From positions 1 through 64,000 of the forward strand of contig NZ_RJWA01000014.1 of assembly GCF_003762835.1 (NCBI RefSeq): a stretch of DNA of 64,000 bases, in the 5' to 3' direction. The translations under genes and the position numbers were made by a program. The stretch's first letter is position 1; every line of letters begins with the position of its first letter. The notes beneath the pieces are model-generated. The model was not told where the DNA came from. It did not search any database and saw nothing but the letters and a program-made list of their open reading frames with translations. This DNA is from Micromonospora sp. HM5-17 (GTDB taxonomy: Bacteria; Actinomycetota; Actinomycetes; Mycobacteriales; Micromonosporaceae). Of the stretch, positions 17,805 through 27,720 are shown one piece after another.

Positions 17805-19201
17805 TCGGCCTCCGCTTCCGGGACACCCAGCTCGTTGAGGAACGACCGGGCCCAGTGGCCGACGTCGTGGGTCCGCAGGTGGCGCTGCATGATGCGCATG
17901 CGGCGCCGGGCCTCGGCCTTGTCGACGTGGACCGCGCGCATCAGCGCGTCCTTGACACCGTCCGGGTCGTGGGGGTTACACAGGAACGCCTGGCGCAGCT
18001 CGGTGGCGGCGCCGGCAAACTCGCTGAGCACGAGCGCGCCGCCCGTGTCGGCGCGCGTAGCTACGTACTCCTTGGCCACCAGATTCATTCCGTCTCGCAG
18101 CGGGGTCACCATCATCACGTCGGCCGCGCAGTAGAGCGCGGCCAGTTCACTGCGACTGTACGACTGATGGAGGTAGTGAACTGCCGGGACACCGACTCGA
18201 CCGAATTCCCCGTTAATCCGGCCAACCTCGCGTTCCACCTTGACCCGGAGTGCCTGGTAGTGCTCCACGCGTTCCCGACTCGGCGTGGCAACCTGCACCA
18301 TAACCGTCTCGGGAACTGTCAACTTTCCGTCAGCGAGCAACTCGCGGAAGGCCTTGAGCCGGAGCTCGATCCCCTTGGTGTAGTCGAGCCGGTCCACGCC
18401 CAGGATCACGGTCTTCGGGTCGCCCAGCTCGGCGCGGATCTGCTTGGCCCGGGCCTGCACGGCGGGGTCGCGCGCCATCCGTTCCATCTCGGCCACGTCG
18501 ATCGAGATGGGGAAGGCGCCGGCCTTGACGTTCCGCCCGTCCACCTTGATCATTTGTCCCTCGTACCGGAGGCCGAGCAGGTGCCGGGCCAGCCGGACGA
18601 AGTTCTGCGCCGCGAGCCGCTGCTGGAACCCGACCAGGTCGGCGCCGAGCAGACCGCGCAGCACCTCGGCGCGCAGCGGCATCTGCATGAACAGCTCGAT
18701 CGGGGGGAAGGGGATGTGCAGGAAGAAGCCGATCCGCAGGTCGGGGCGGATCTCGCGGAGCATCGCCGGCACGAGCTGGAGCTGGTAGTCCTGGACCCAG
18801 ACCGTCGCCCCCTCCGCCGCCACCTCCGCGGCGGCCTCGGCGAACCGGGCGTTGACCAGCCGGTACGCCTCCCGCCAGCGCCGCTTGTAGACGGGCGTCT
18901 CGACGGCGTCGTGGTAGAGGGGCCAGATCGTGGCGTTGGACTGCCCTTCGTAGTAGCGTTCGAGTTCCTCCGCACTGAGCGGCACCGGGTGCAGCCGGAT
19001 ACCCTCCAGGTCGAAGGGTTCCGGGGCGGCGCCCACGCCGCCGGCCCAGCCCACCCAGGTCCCCTTGTGCTGGGCGAGCACGGGGTGGAGGGCGGTGACC
19101 AGACCTCCCGGGCTCCGGCGCCACTGTCGTCCCTCGGGCGTGGTCACCTCATCCACCGGCAGGCGATTGGCGACGACCACGAACGAGCTGCGTACGGTCA
19201 C
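17801..19201 (-). CDS. otsA: Alpha,alpha-trehalose-phosphate synthase (UDP- or GDP-glucose forming)
   Basis: The protein is 466 residues from GTG 19201, chosen because GGAGGT lies about 10 bases upstream; an in-frame GTG at 19234 would add 11 residues that include the Shine-Dalgarno site. It is a GT20 enzyme joining a nucleotide-glucose with glucose 6-phosphate. Hallmarks are ANRLPVD at the N-terminus, [24 protein letters not shown] (about 130), [21 protein letters not shown] (about 255), and the closing [11 protein letters not shown]-type segment read here as [14 protein letters not shown]. It is the first gene of a two-gene operon with the phosphatase/GH15 fusion. Confidence 0.95.
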   Translation of the reverse strand: MTVRSSFVVVANRLPVDEVTTPEGRQWRRSPGGLVTALHPVLAQHKGTWVGWAGGVGAAPEPFDLEGIRLHPVPLSAEELERYYEGQSNATIWPLYHDAVETPVYKRRWREAYRLVNARFAEAAAEVAAEGATVWVQDYQLQLVPAMLREIRPDLRIGFFLHIPFPPIELFMQMPLRAEVLRGLLGADLVGFQQRLAAQNFVRLARHLLGLRYEGQMIKVDGRNVKAGAFPISIDVAEMERMARDPAVQARAKQIRAELGDPKTVILGVDRLDYTKGIELRLKAFRELLADGKLTVPETVMVQVATPSRERVEHYQALRVKVEREVGRINGEFGRVGVPAVHYLHQSYSRSELAALYCAADVMMVTPLRDGMNLVAKEYVATRADTGGALVLSEFAGAATELRQAFLCNPHDPDGVKDALMRAVHVDKAEARRRMRIMQRHLRTHDVGHWARSFLNELGVPEAEAE

Positions 19202-19550
19202 AATCAGTGCACCTCCGGTGATGACGGGTCCCACCGCTGAGCGTACTGAGCGTAGCTGCGGCTCCGAGCCTCGCGGGTCACTACCACAGCCCCGTGGGAT
19301 CGGGGCCTCTCCTGCCCTGTCGCCCGGGTGGGGAAACGGTGATCATGGACACGGGGCGGCTCGCGCGTGGGGTGATGTGGGCGTGGCGGGGTGGACCTGT
19401 CAGGATTGACGGTGGCGTTTCGCCCAGCCTCGCGTCGCCGGCCCCCGTGGCCGGTGGAAACCGGCCCCGCAGCCGGCGGGAAGCCCGGCGTCTCGGTCGG
19501 GTCGAAACAGGTCAGCAGGGGACACATCATCCTGGGAGGTAGGCCGCACC
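19202..19550. other. Divergent intergenic region otsA-ettA
   Basis: This stretch of 349 bases lies between divergent genes, so it must hold both promoters. On the plus side GGGAGGTAGG (about 19535) is the ettA ribosome binding site, roughly 7 bases before the GTG. I see no convincing operator, riboswitch or small gene. Confidence 0.6.
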
Positions 19551-21227
19551 GTGGCCCAGTTCATCTACGTCCTGGAGAAGGCGCGCAAGGCGCACGGCGA
19601 CAAGGTCGTGCTGGACAATGTGACGCTGAACTTCCTGCCGGGCGCCAAGATCGGTGTGGTGGGCCCCAACGGCGCCGGTAAGTCCAGCCTCCTCAAGATC
19701 ATGGCAGGGCTCGACCGGCCGAGCAACGGTGAGGCTCGGCTGATGCCCGGGTTCACCGTCGGGCTGCTCGCCCAGGAGCCCCCGCTGAACGAGTCCAAGA
19801 CCGTCCTCGGCAACATCGAGGAGGCGGTCGCCGACACCAAGGCGAAGCTGGAGCGCTTCAACAAGATCGCCGAGCAGATGGCGACCGACTACTCCGACGA
19901 GCTGATGGAGGAGATGGGGCGGCTCCAGGAGGAGCTGGACCACGCCGACGCCTGGGACATCGACTCCAAGCTCGAACTGGCGATGGACGCGCTGCGCTGC
20001 CCGCCGCCGGACGCCGACGTCACCAAGCTCTCCGGAGGTGAGCGGCGCCGGGTCGCGCTCTGCAAGCTGCTGCTGGAGGCGCCCGACCTGCTGCTGCTGG
20101 ACGAGCCGACCAACCACCTGGACGCCGAGAGCGTGCAGTGGCTGGAGCAGCACCTGGCCAAGTACGCCGGTACGGTCATCGCGATCACCCACGACCGGTA
20201 CTTCCTCGACAACGTGGCGAACTGGATCCTGGAGCTGGACCGCGGCCGGGCCTACCCGTACGAGGGGAACTACTCCACCTACCTGGAGAAGAAGGCCGCC
20301 CGGCTCGCCGTCGAGGGCCGCCGGGACGCCAAGCTGAAGAAGCGGCTCGCCGAGGAACTGGAGTGGGTCCGCTCCAACGCCAAGGCCCGGCAGACGAAGT
20401 CCAAGGCCCGGCTGGAGCGGTACGAGGAGATGGCGGCCGAGGCGGAGAAGACCCGCAAGCTCGACTTCGAGGAGATCCAGATCCCGCCGGGCCCGCGGCT
20501 GGGCAACACCGTCATCGAGGTGAACGGGCTGCGCAAGGCGTTCGGCGATCGGGTGCTGATCGACAACCTCAGCTTCTCGCTGCCCCGCAACGGCATCGTC
20601 GGGATCATCGGGCCGAACGGCGTCGGCAAGACCACGCTGTTCAAGACCATCGTCGGGCTGGAGCAGCCGACCGCCGGCACCGTCAAGATCGGCGAGACGG
20701 TGTCGCTGTCGTACGTCGACCAGAACCGGGAAGGGCTGGACGGCGACAAGACCGTCTGGGAGGTCGTCTCCGACGGGCTCGACCACATCATGGTGGGCAA
20801 GGTCGAGATGCCGTCCCGGGCGTACGTCGCCGCCTTCGGCTTCAAGGGCCCGGACCAGCAGAAGCCGACCAGGGTCCTCTCCGGTGGCGAGCGGAACCGG
20901 CTCAACCTGGCGCTCACGCTCAAGATCGGCGGCAACGTCATCCTGCTGGACGAGCCGACCAACGACCTGGACGTGGAGACCCTCTCCTCGCTGGAGAACG
21001 CGCTGCTGGAGTTCCCCGGCTGTGCCGTGGTCATCTCGCACGACCGGATGTTCCTGGACCGGGTCGCCACCCACATCCTGGCCTGGGAGGGCGACGAGGA
21101 GAACCCGGCGAAGTGGTTCTGGTTCGAGGGCAACTTCGAGTCGTACGAGAAGAACAAGATCGAGCGGCTCGGCGCGGAGGCGGCGCGGCCTCACCGGGTC
21201 ACCTACCGCAAGCTGACCCGTGACTAG
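19551..21227 (+). CDS. ettA: ABC-F translation factor EttA
   Basis: The protein is 558 residues from GTG 19551. It is a soluble twin-ATPase ABC-F protein that binds the ribosomal E-site and adjusts translation to the ATP/ADP ratio. Walker A motifs GPNGAGKS (about 38) and GPNGVGKT (about 354), LSGGE signatures (about 160 and 443) and Walker B LLLLDEP/VILLDEP are all intact. The arm between them and the linker (RSNAKARQTKSKARLERYEE) have the EttA form rather than that of antibiotic-resistance ABC-F proteins. The next two genes overlap head-to-tail by 8 bases each, forming an operon. Confidence 0.95.
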   Translation: MAQFIYVLEKARKAHGDKVVLDNVTLNFLPGAKIGVVGPNGAGKSSLLKIMAGLDRPSNGEARLMPGFTVGLLAQEPPLNESKTVLGNIEEAVADTKAKLERFNKIAEQMATDYSDELMEEMGRLQEELDHADAWDIDSKLELAMDALRCPPPDADVTKLSGGERRRVALCKLLLEAPDLLLLDEPTNHLDAESVQWLEQHLAKYAGTVIAITHDRYFLDNVANWILELDRGRAYPYEGNYSTYLEKKAARLAVEGRRDAKLKKRLAEELEWVRSNAKARQTKSKARLERYEEMAAEAEKTRKLDFEEIQIPPGPRLGNTVIEVNGLRKAFGDRVLIDNLSFSLPRNGIVGIIGPNGVGKTTLFKTIVGLEQPTAGTVKIGETVSLSYVDQNREGLDGDKTVWEVVSDGLDHIMVGKVEMPSRAYVAAFGFKGPDQQKPTRVLSGGERNRLNLALTLKIGGNVILLDEPTNDLDVETLSSLENALLEFPGCAVVISHDRMFLDRVATHILAWEGDEENPAKWFWFEGNFESYEKNKIERLGAEAARPHRVTYRKLTRD

Positions 21228-21720
21228 CCAGGTCGAGGCCACCCGACAGGGTGCCCGGTACGTCTACGAGTGCCCGCTGCGCTGGTCCGACCTGGACGCG
21301 TACGGGCACGTCAACAACGCCCGCTTCCTCACCCTCTACGAGGAGGCCCGGGTGGCGATGGTCTTCGCCGACGCGACGGCGGCCGGGGTCGGGACGTTCG
21401 CCGAGGGTGTGGTGATCGCCCGGCACGAGATTGACTATCTGAAGCCGGTCGGCTATCGGCTGCGGCGGCCCGGTGTGGACGGTGCGCCGACGGTGCGGAT
21501 CGAGATGTGGGTCGAGGACCTGCGCCAGTCCCGGTTCACCATCGGGTACGAGCTGTACGACGGCGAGGTGCTGGCGAGCCGGGCCCGCTCCGTCCTGGTG
21601 CCGTTCGACCTGCGGGAGCAGCGGCCGCGCCGGCTGACCGACGCGGAGCAGCGGTTCCTGCGGTCGTACCTGGTCGAGCCGGGCGAGGCGGTGAGCGGGA
21701 CGGGACGGGCCCGTGCCTGA
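21220..21720 (+). CDS. Hotdog-fold acyl-CoA thioesterase (4HBT/YbgC-like)
   Basis: The protein is 166 residues from GTG 21220, overlapping ettA by 8 bases. The single hotdog domain begins RWSDLDAYGHVNNARFLTLYEEAR, in which the Asp of D-x-Y-G-H-V-N-N is the expected catalytic residue of 4-hydroxybenzoyl-CoA/YbgC-type thioesterases. It then follows VIARHEIDYLKPV and SRARSVLVPFDL. It should hydrolyse acyl-CoA thioesters in the cytoplasm. The acyl chain is not predictable. Confidence 0.9.
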   Translation: MTSQVEATRQGARYVYECPLRWSDLDAYGHVNNARFLTLYEEARVAMVFADATAAGVGTFAEGVVIARHEIDYLKPVGYRLRRPGVDGAPTVRIEMWVEDLRQSRFTIGYELYDGEVLASRARSVLVPFDLREQRPRRLTDAEQRFLRSYLVEPGEAVSGTGRARA

Positions 21721-22420
21721 CCGGCACGGGCTCGTCGGCCTCGCGGACGCCGGCGCCTTCCTGGCCCGGCTGACCCGGCTCGATCCGGCTGCGCTGGTCC
21801 GGTTGCGCTCGGCCGGACCGGCCGGCTCCGCGGAGCGGACCCAGCTCTGGGCCTGGCTGCCCTGGGCGGTCCTGGTGGGCCGCGTGGTGGACGGCCCCGG
21901 CCCCGGGGACGTCACGGTCTCCGCCGCCGAGCTGCTCGCCGAGCTCGAGCAGGGCGGGGCGGTGCTGCCGCGCCGCCGGGACGCGGACTGGCGTCGGCCG
22001 GTGCCGCCGTCGCCGGGCGTGGTGGTGGAGCGGATCGCCGGGGCCGACCTGCGGCGGATCGCCGAGGCGGCGGCCGGGACGCTGCGGACGGCGGCGGAGG
22101 GCGTCGCGGGCCGGGCGGTGGGTCAGCGGGCGTTGCGGGACGCCTTGCTCGACCACGTCGCGGTGGTGGTGACGACTCCGCCGTCCGCCGACTCGGCGGG
22201 ATCGGGACTCGACGGTGGACGGATCGAGATACCCCAGCGACTGGTTCAGGGAATCGTCCGGATGGGCTTTCTCGGTCCGGCCGGAACGTCCGAAATGGAC
22301 GCCGTACAGGTGCGGATCGTCGCGAGATGGGTGGGATTGGCGGCACCGTTCGGAGTCGCCTGGTTACACCACGCGGGACCGCTCGCGATTCGGTCAACCC
22401 GAGGTCATCCGAACGGATGA
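21713..22420 (+). CDS. Unknown protein co-transcribed with ettA and the thioesterase
   Basis: The protein is 235 residues from GTG 21713, overlapping the thioesterase gene by 8 bases. It is Ala/Arg/Leu-rich with no signal peptide, membrane helix or recognised domain. Repeated tryptophans (LWAWLPWAVLVGRVV, ARWVGLAAPFGVAWLHH) flank a helical centre. The tight overlaps suggest co-regulation with ettA. No function can be assigned. Confidence 0.75.
   Translation: MPDRHGLVGLADAGAFLARLTRLDPAALVRLRSAGPAGSAERTQLWAWLPWAVLVGRVVDGPGPGDVTVSAAELLAELEQGGAVLPRRRDADWRRPVPPSPGVVVERIAGADLRRIAEAAAGTLRTAAEGVAGRAVGQRALRDALLDHVAVVVTTPPSADSAGSGLDGGRIEIPQRLVQGIVRMGFLGPAGTSEMDAVQVRIVARWVGLAAPFGVAWLHHAGPLAIRSTRGHPNG
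22405..22420 (+). terminator. Small hairpin at the end of the ettA operon
   Basis: TCATCCG (22405-22411) and CGGATGA (22414-22420) form a 7-bp stem with a 2-base loop that includes the last codons and the stop. Too weak to be certain; a possible operon end. Confidence 0.3.
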
Positions 22421-22550
22421 TCCGGCATGGTCCATTTAGGTTGGGCGTGTCGGTGGGGGGATGCTTCGAGCCGGCTATACGGGTACCGTCTGGCCTCGGG
22501 TCCAACGCAACGTAGGCATGTGGATCCGCTGGGGAGCGAGGTGCGCAGCG

Positions 22551-23135
22551 ATGTCGTGGTGGTCATGGCGCCCGGGCCACACCAGTGGCGGTGATTCGGA
22601 GACTCGAAGCAGGATCCCATCGGATGGAGCGGTCCGGGTCGGGCCACCCGCGCCCCGGGAGCCGGAGCACGACTCCCGGCCGCGAGACCGGGCCGCGTTG
22701 CGGGAGGCGTCCGCCGTCATCGCTCCGGTCACGCTGCGCCGGGTGGCGGAGGCGCTCGACCGGCTCGACATCCGCTACCTGGCCGACGGCGACGGCAGCC
22801 TGCTGGCGATGTGGGAGCGGCACGCGGTGTTGTTCGCCCTGGAGGGGCCGGACGACGAGATTCTCGTCATGCGGACTCGTCCACACGCGACGGTGCCGCC
22901 GGACTGGGCCGACCGCGCCTACCGCGCGGTCAACGAGTGGAACCACACCCGCCGGTTCTGCAAGGCGTACGTCGGGGATCCCACGGAACGCGGCCAGCTT
23001 CCCATCTACGCGGAGCTGCAGGTGCCGCTGAGCGCCGGCGTCCACGACGCGTTGCTGGTGGAGATGCTGGACTGCGGGGCGGCGGTCGCGACGACGTTCG
23101 TCGACTGGCTGCACGACGAGGGCGCCCTGCTGTAG
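22551..23135 (+). CDS. YbjN-domain protein
   Basis: The protein is 194 residues from ATG 22551, preceded by GGGAGCGAGG; the frame is open further upstream without a better start. After a disordered 55 residues comes a YbjN-type (type III secretion chaperone-like) fold: VTLRRVAEALDRLDIRYLADGDGSLLAMW, ADRAYRAVNEWNHTRRFCKAYVG, and a terminal helix DALLVEMLDCGAAVATTFVDWLHDE. Such proteins are small cytoplasmic folds of uncertain function, sometimes linked to stress. It is convergent with the globin gene: one base lies between the two stops, so their transcripts must overlap. Confidence 0.8.
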   Translation: MSWWSWRPGHTSGGDSETRSRIPSDGAVRVGPPAPREPEHDSRPRDRAALREASAVIAPVTLRRVAEALDRLDIRYLADGDGSLLAMWERHAVLFALEGPDDEILVMRTRPHATVPPDWADRAYRAVNEWNHTRRFCKAYVGDPTERGQLPIYAELQVPLSAGVHDALLVEMLDCGAAVATTFVDWLHDEGALL

Positions 23136-23136
23136 C

Positions 23137-23667
23137 TCAGCGGGCCGACCCCGAGGCCTCCGTCGAATCTTTCCTGGCCTGCCCGTCCGGGCCCACGGTC
23201 CGCAGGGACGCCCGCGGGGTCTGCGCGCCGTGCGGTTCAGGGTGCACGGGGTCCATCGTGTTGACCATGAAGTAGGCGGCCCGCTCCAGGTACTGCCAGA
23301 GCGTCTCCTCGTGCTCGGGCGCGAGGTGCAGGCTCTCCACCGCCCGGCGCATGTGGTGGAGCCAGGCGTCGCGCTCGACGGGCCCGATCCGGAACGGGGC
23401 GTGCCGCATCCGCAGCCGCGGGTGCCCCCGCAGGGCCGAGTACGTGGTGGGGCCGCCCCAGTACTGGATCAGGAAGAGCCGGAGTCGCTCGGCCGCCGGA
23501 CCCAGGTCGGCCTCCGGGTACATCGGCCGGAGGATCGGGTCGGTGGCGACGCCCGCGTAGAACTCGTCGACCAGCCGGCGGAACGTCGGCTCGCCGCCGA
23601 CCTGCTCGTAGAAGCTGGGTTCCGGATCGGTCTGCGCGTGGGTGCCTGCGGGGTTCACGGCTCCCAT
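23137..23667 (-). CDS. glbO: Truncated hemoglobin, group II (GlbO-like)
   Basis: The protein is 176 residues from ATG 23667 ([12 protein letters not shown]); the frame is open upstream but similarity begins here. It is a two-on-two globin of group [28 protein letters not shown] includes the B10 Tyr, [24 protein letters not shown] holds the proximal F8 His, and RDAWLHHM supplies the invariant G8 Trp. Group II globins bind O2 and may react with NO or peroxide near the respiratory chain. The C-terminus carries an extra 40-residue polar tail. It overlaps no other gene but is one base from the YbjN gene. Confidence 0.9.
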   Translation of the reverse strand: MGAVNPAGTHAQTDPEPSFYEQVGGEPTFRRLVDEFYAGVATDPILRPMYPEADLGPAAERLRLFLIQYWGGPTTYSALRGHPRLRMRHAPFRIGPVERDAWLHHMRRAVESLHLAPEHEETLWQYLERAAYFMVNTMDPVHPEPHGAQTPRASLRTVGPDGQARKDSTEASGSAR

Positions 23668-23848
23668 CCTGCCACCCGGCGCGGCGATCAGCCGGAGCCG
23701 TAGCGGGATCCCGGGTGCGGGCTCGCTCACACCGGGCCGGGCGGTCGGCACGGTGCCACCCCGGGACCGGCCCTCGGGGTCCGGCGCCGACAGACCGCCC
23801 GGCGGCCGAGACCGGCGGACGGCGCGTCGAGGCGCCTCCGCCGGTCGG

Positions 23849-25213
23849 TCAGACGGCGCCGACCCCGGCCTCCGAGGAGGGCGGTCGGGACCGGTCGTCC
23901 ACCGGCGGGCTCACGGGGTGGGCGGGCCGGGCCCCCGGTACGACCACCTGGCCCTCCCGGGCCTGCGCGATCGCGGCCTCGAACCGCTCCGGCTGCGGCC
24001 ACCGGGTGGCGAGCACCAGCATGAGCAGCACCCCGGCGGCGCACCACAGCCCGACGACGCCGGGAATCGGGAACCGGTCGGCGAGCATGCCGGTCGTCAG
24101 CACGGCGATGCCCTGCATGACCTGTACGCCGGTGTTCATCACCCCGAACGCCCGGGCCCGGTAGCCGTTCGGCAGGGCCTGCACGAAGAGCCCGTTGGTC
24201 ACCGGCATCAGCCCGGCGACCGCGAAGCCGGAGACGGCCGTCAGCAGTGCGACGACCACCGCCGGCGGATTGAGCAGGGCCGGCACCAGGGCCAGCGGCG
24301 CGAGGACCGCGAACGGCCGGATCAGCGCCTGCCGGCGGCTCGGCCGAACGCCGCGGCCGATCGCCAGACCGCCCAGGATGAAGCCGATCGGCGAGGAGGC
24401 CATGATCAGGCCCTGGATCGGTTCGGGGTTGGCCCCCTCGTCGGCCAGTTCGCTGGCCCAGGCGGCGGCGAGCCCCTCCGGCACGATGGAGAAGAGCATC
24501 GCCGCGAAGACCAGGATCGCGATCGCCCGGAGCACCGGGGTGCCGAACACCAGCCGGAAGCCGTCGCCGGTCTCGCGGAGCAGGTGCCGGCGCTCCCCGA
24601 GCGCCACCGCCGGCCGGTGGCGAACCCGGAACCAGATGACCAGCGCGGAGAGCCCGAACGCGGCGGCGTTGAGGAGCAGGGCGAGCTGCGGGCTGTGGTA
24701 CAGCGCGATCGACGCCCCGGCGACGTAGCCGCCGACCTGGGCCGCCTGGTTGGTGCTGCCGTGCAGCGACAGCGCGACGACGAGTCGGTCCCCCTGCAGG
24801 ATGAGCGGCAGCATCGCGGACCGGGCGGCCTGGCTCGGCGCGGTGGCCAGGGTGGAGAGGAAGAGCAGCGCGATGATCGCCCAGACGGGCAGGTCGACGA
24901 GAGCGATGACCAGGAAGAGCGGCATCCGGATGAGATCGCAGATCACCATGACCGTCCGGTACGGGTACCGGTCGGCGAGCGCGGTGAGCAGCGGCCCGCC
25001 GACCAACCACGGCAGGTAGCTCGTCGCGAAGGCGGTGGCGGAGAGGGCGACCGACTCGCTCTCCTGATAGACCAGCATGGTGACCGCGGCCTTGGCGATG
25101 TAATCGCCCGCCCAGGTCAGCACGAGGGCCAGATAGACCGCTCGGTATTCGCCTATGGCGAACAGCTCACGGAAGGTCGCCGGCCGTTCAGGGGCGTGTG
25201 TCTCGTCGGACAC
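23849..25213 (-). CDS. MFS transporter (EntS-like exporter)
   Basis: The protein is 454 residues from ATG 25213. It shows twelve predicted membrane helices, with a short cytoplasmic N-terminus ([30 protein letters not shown]) like the EntS/MdfA-type exporters, an RxPYRTVM loop after helix 2-3 ([15 protein letters not shown]) and [13 protein letters not shown]. The last 40 residues are hydrophilic. It probably exports a small molecule by proton antiport. No biosynthetic cluster is adjacent, so the substrate is unknown. Confidence 0.85.
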   Translation of the reverse strand: MSDETHAPERPATFRELFAIGEYRAVYLALVLTWAGDYIAKAAVTMLVYQESESVALSATAFATSYLPWLVGGPLLTALADRYPYRTVMVICDLIRMPLFLVIALVDLPVWAIIALLFLSTLATAPSQAARSAMLPLILQGDRLVVALSLHGSTNQAAQVGGYVAGASIALYHSPQLALLLNAAAFGLSALVIWFRVRHRPAVALGERRHLLRETGDGFRLVFGTPVLRAIAILVFAAMLFSIVPEGLAAAWASELADEGANPEPIQGLIMASSPIGFILGGLAIGRGVRPSRRQALIRPFAVLAPLALVPALLNPPAVVVALLTAVSGFAVAGLMPVTNGLFVQALPNGYRARAFGVMNTGVQVMQGIAVLTTGMLADRFPIPGVVGLWCAAGVLLMLVLATRWPQPERFEAAIAQAREGQVVVPGARPAHPVSPPVDDRSRPPSSEAGVGAV

Positions 25214-25640
25214 CGATGGGCCTCCATCGTTCTCGACCGCTGACCAATGTGAATGGCGCTGCCGGGAACGTCAGACGTTCGGATCAGCGAGCTCTCGGTT
25301 ACGCTCCGGTGGGGAGCACGTCCTGGATTCTGCCCGATCGTACGACAACTGGCTAGGGCGAACGGGTGGATCGTCACATCCCCGACTGGTCGAACGGACC
25401 ATACTCGACTGGCCGCACGCTCCGCGACCCCGTGCGTCCGGAGGGCGATCGGTGCTGACCGGTCAGGTCCTCGTGGGTCAGGCGGCGCCGTCGCGTCGGG
25501 GTGGGCAGCCCGCTACACGGGCCGACCGTGGATGACGGCGCCGGCCACGGTGACGGGTGCCGACGGGACGGGTGGCGTGTCGGGGCGACGGTCAGGTCCC
25601 GCGTCCGGGGATCGGTCGGGTACCCGCGTCGGAGCGGCGG
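25214..25640. other. Intergenic region upstream of the MFS gene
   Basis: This is a 427-base gap between the MscS stop and the MFS start, both on the minus strand. The half next to the MFS gene is lower in GC and should hold its promoter. The other half repeats CGGTCAGGTC-like words (near 25460, 25588 and 25638). No gene or structured RNA was recognised. Confidence 0.5.
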
Positions 25641-26693
25641 TCAGGTCGCGCCGCCCTGGCCCGTACCGCCCTCGTAGGGCGGCGTGGCGGGCCGCGGGAA
25701 CATCCGGGTCGCCGCGATGCCGGCGGTGATGCCGGAGTTCTCCAGGGCCTCGGTCAGGCGGCGGCGCAGCTCTCGGGAGACGGCGAGTTGTCCCTCGGCC
25801 GTGGTCTTGGCGACCGTCCGGATGACGGCGCCGTCGACGGTGATCTGTTCGACGCCGACGACCTCGGGGGGCTCCACGAGTGCGGGCGCCAGGTCCGGGT
25901 CGGTCGCGACCGACGTCGCCGCGGTCTGGAGCACCGCGATGGCCTCCTCGGTCCGGGCGAAGCCGATCGGCATGTCGACGATGACCATCGCCCACCCCTG
26001 GCTCTTGTTGCCGACGCGGATGATCTCGCCGTTGCGGATGTACCAGACCACCCCACGCGCGTCCCGGACCGTGGTGATCCGCAGCCCGACCGCCTCGACC
26101 ACCCCGGTGGCCTCGCCGAGGTCGACGACGTCACCGACGCCGTACTGGTCCTCCAGCAGCATGAACAGACCGGAGATCAGGTCCTTGACCAGCGTCTGGG
26201 CGCCAAAGCCGAGGGCGATGCCGGCGATACCGGCGCTGGCCAGCAGCGGGGCCAGGTTGAAGCTGAACTCGCTGAGGATCTGCAGCACCGCGATGGTGAA
26301 GATCGCGGCGCTGGTCATGCTCCGCAGCACCGAACCGATCGCCTCGGCTCGCTGCCGGCGGCGTTCCGGATAGATGGACTCCGGGTCCGCGGCGCCGGTC
26401 GGAACCCGCTCCCGCAGCGGCTTGAGGACGGTCGGGATCTTGCTCTCGGAGGTGCTCCGGACCAGCCGGTTGATGGTGCGGTGCAGCAGGTACCGGGCCA
26501 GGAAGGCGAGCAGCAGGATCAGCACGATGGTGGCCGGCTTGACCACCAGGTAGGTGCTGCCCTCGGCGAACCACTCCGACTTCGTCCACCGCCAGATCTG
26601 CCCGCAGACGAGTTCGTCCACGCAGCTCGGCTTCGGGTCGGGCGTCTCGGCGGGCATCCCGAGGACGCGGGCGGCCATCGTCGTGAGGTTCAC
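25641..26693 (-). CDS. Small-conductance mechanosensitive channel (MscS family)
   Basis: The protein is 350 residues from GTG 26693, chosen over ATG 26678 because AAGG lies five bases upstream. Membrane helices are at about 40-62, 115-135 and 140-162. The third is the MscS pore helix, APLLASAGIAGIALGFGAQTLVKDLISGLFMLLEDQY, with the Gly/Ala packing pattern. The MscS beta-domain follows (VGDVVDLGEATGVVEAVGLRITTVRD, IRNGEIIRVGN). It is a pressure-relief channel against hypo-osmotic shock. The final 20 residues are disordered. Confidence 0.92.
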   Translation of the reverse strand: MNLTTMAARVLGMPAETPDPKPSCVDELVCGQIWRWTKSEWFAEGSTYLVVKPATIVLILLLAFLARYLLHRTINRLVRSTSESKIPTVLKPLRERVPTGAADPESIYPERRRQRAEAIGSVLRSMTSAAIFTIAVLQILSEFSFNLAPLLASAGIAGIALGFGAQTLVKDLISGLFMLLEDQYGVGDVVDLGEATGVVEAVGLRITTVRDARGVVWYIRNGEIIRVGNKSQGWAMVIVDMPIGFARTEEAIAVLQTAATSVATDPDLAPALVEPPEVVGVEQITVDGAVIRTVAKTTAEGQLAVSRELRRRLTEALENSGITAGIAATRMFPRPATPPYEGGTGQGGAT

Positions 26694-27085
26694 GGATGCC
26701 TTAGTACCGCACGGCCGATCCGTGGTCTCGGCCGACCCACCCGTCCGTGGCGCCGATCCCGGTCCGGCTGCCGGCCACCCACCGCGCCACCCCGGGCGGT
26801 GGGACCGCGGTACGGGGGAACCGCGGGTCCCGGTCGGCGTACGTGATCGGACGGAACCGGTCATCTTGCCACGCGACGTGAAAGCTTTCTGCGGGGACCC
26901 CCGATTAGTGCGTGCATTCGCGGCACCTATCGGGGACTATTGGCGCACGGATGCCGGTGATCCCTCGGCGTCGGACCGGTCCGGCGGTCTGCCGGTCGTC
27001 GCTGGCCGTGAACAGGCGGCGGGAGCCGGGGCGGCACGGTGGACGACCGGGAGCGGAGGACAGGACAACCGAGAGGGTGAGCGCG
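26694..27085. other. Divergent intergenic region MscS-HNH
   Basis: These 392 bases between divergent genes must contain both promoters. An AT-richer segment near 26870-26960 is the best promoter candidate for the HNH gene, and GAGAGGGTGAG (27071 on) is its ribosome binding site. CGGGG-AC-CCCCG at 26892 can form a short hairpin. Nothing else is supported. Confidence 0.5.
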
Positions 27086-27619
27086 ATGCCTGACATACGA
27101 CCCACGGCGGGCTCCGGAGCGTTGGTGCTCAATGCGACCTATGAGCCGCTGTGTGTCGTTTCAGTGCGTCGAGCCGCGATCCTGATCCTGTCGGCGAAGG
27201 CCGTCTGCGTGGCGGACGGGGACGGGGTGCTGCACAGCGCCCGGAGCTCCCTGCCCGTGCCGTCGGTGGTCCGGCTGACCCACTTCGTCCGGGTGCCGTA
27301 CCGGACCCACGTCGGGCTCTCCCGCCGGGCCGTCTTCGCCCGGGACAACTGGCGCTGCGTCTACTGCCGTGGCCCGGCCGAGACCATCGACCACGTCTTC
27401 CCGCGCAGCCGGGGTGGCCGGCACGCCTGGGAGAACGTGGTCGCGGCCTGCGCCCGGTGCAACCACACCAAGGGGGACAAGACCCCGGCCGAGCTGGGGT
27501 GGCGGCTGCCGACCGTGCCCGCCGCGCCCAAGGGGATCGCCTGGCGGGTGCTCGGGCACCGCGCACCCGACCCGCGCTGGGCCGACTGGCTGGACCTGCG
27601 CGAGCCCGAGGCGGCCTGA
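27086..27619 (+). CDS. HNH endonuclease
   Basis: The protein is 177 residues from ATG 27086. The N-terminal 75 residues (LVLNATYEPLCVVSVRRAAILIL) match the family of actinobacterial HNH proteins with a RAMP-like start. The HNH motif spans about 99-137: CVYCRGPAETIDHVFPRSRGG, then NVVAACARCNHTKGD, with two CxxC pairs for zinc and the His of I-D-H-V as catalytic base. Members are chromosomal house-keeping genes of unknown role rather than homing enzymes. There is no methylase partner beside it. Confidence 0.9.
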   Translation: MPDIRPTAGSGALVLNATYEPLCVVSVRRAAILILSAKAVCVADGDGVLHSARSSLPVPSVVRLTHFVRVPYRTHVGLSRRAVFARDNWRCVYCRGPAETIDHVFPRSRGGRHAWENVVAACARCNHTKGDKTPAELGWRLPTVPAAPKGIAWRVLGHRAPDPRWADWLDLREPEAA

Positions 27620-27625
27620 TCCGCT

Positions 27626-27710
27626 GGTACGGCGCGGGGCGGCTGACCCCACGGCGGAACCGTGGCCGGCTGCTCCCAGGGCTGGTCTGCGGGCGGCTGC
27701 CCCGCGTACC
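27626..27710. terminator. Long interrupted hairpin between convergent HNH and sortase genes
   Basis: GGTAC (27626-27630) plus GCGGGGC (27634-27640) can pair with GCCCCGC (27699-27705) plus GTACC (27706-27710), leaving a 3-base bulge and a loop of about 58 bases. The location between two convergent stops fits a bidirectional terminator. Confidence 0.45.
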
Positions 27711-27720
27711 GGGTACGACG

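Noticed and set aside
15180-18134. A 984-codon plus-strand frame across the trehalose genes.
   Set aside because: It is the antisense shadow of the phosphatase/GH15 and otsA genes, both supported by catalytic motifs on the minus strand.
25155-25535. Plus-strand frame between the MFS and MscS genes.
   Set aside because: It begins inside the MFS gene on the other strand and shows no protein-like pattern.
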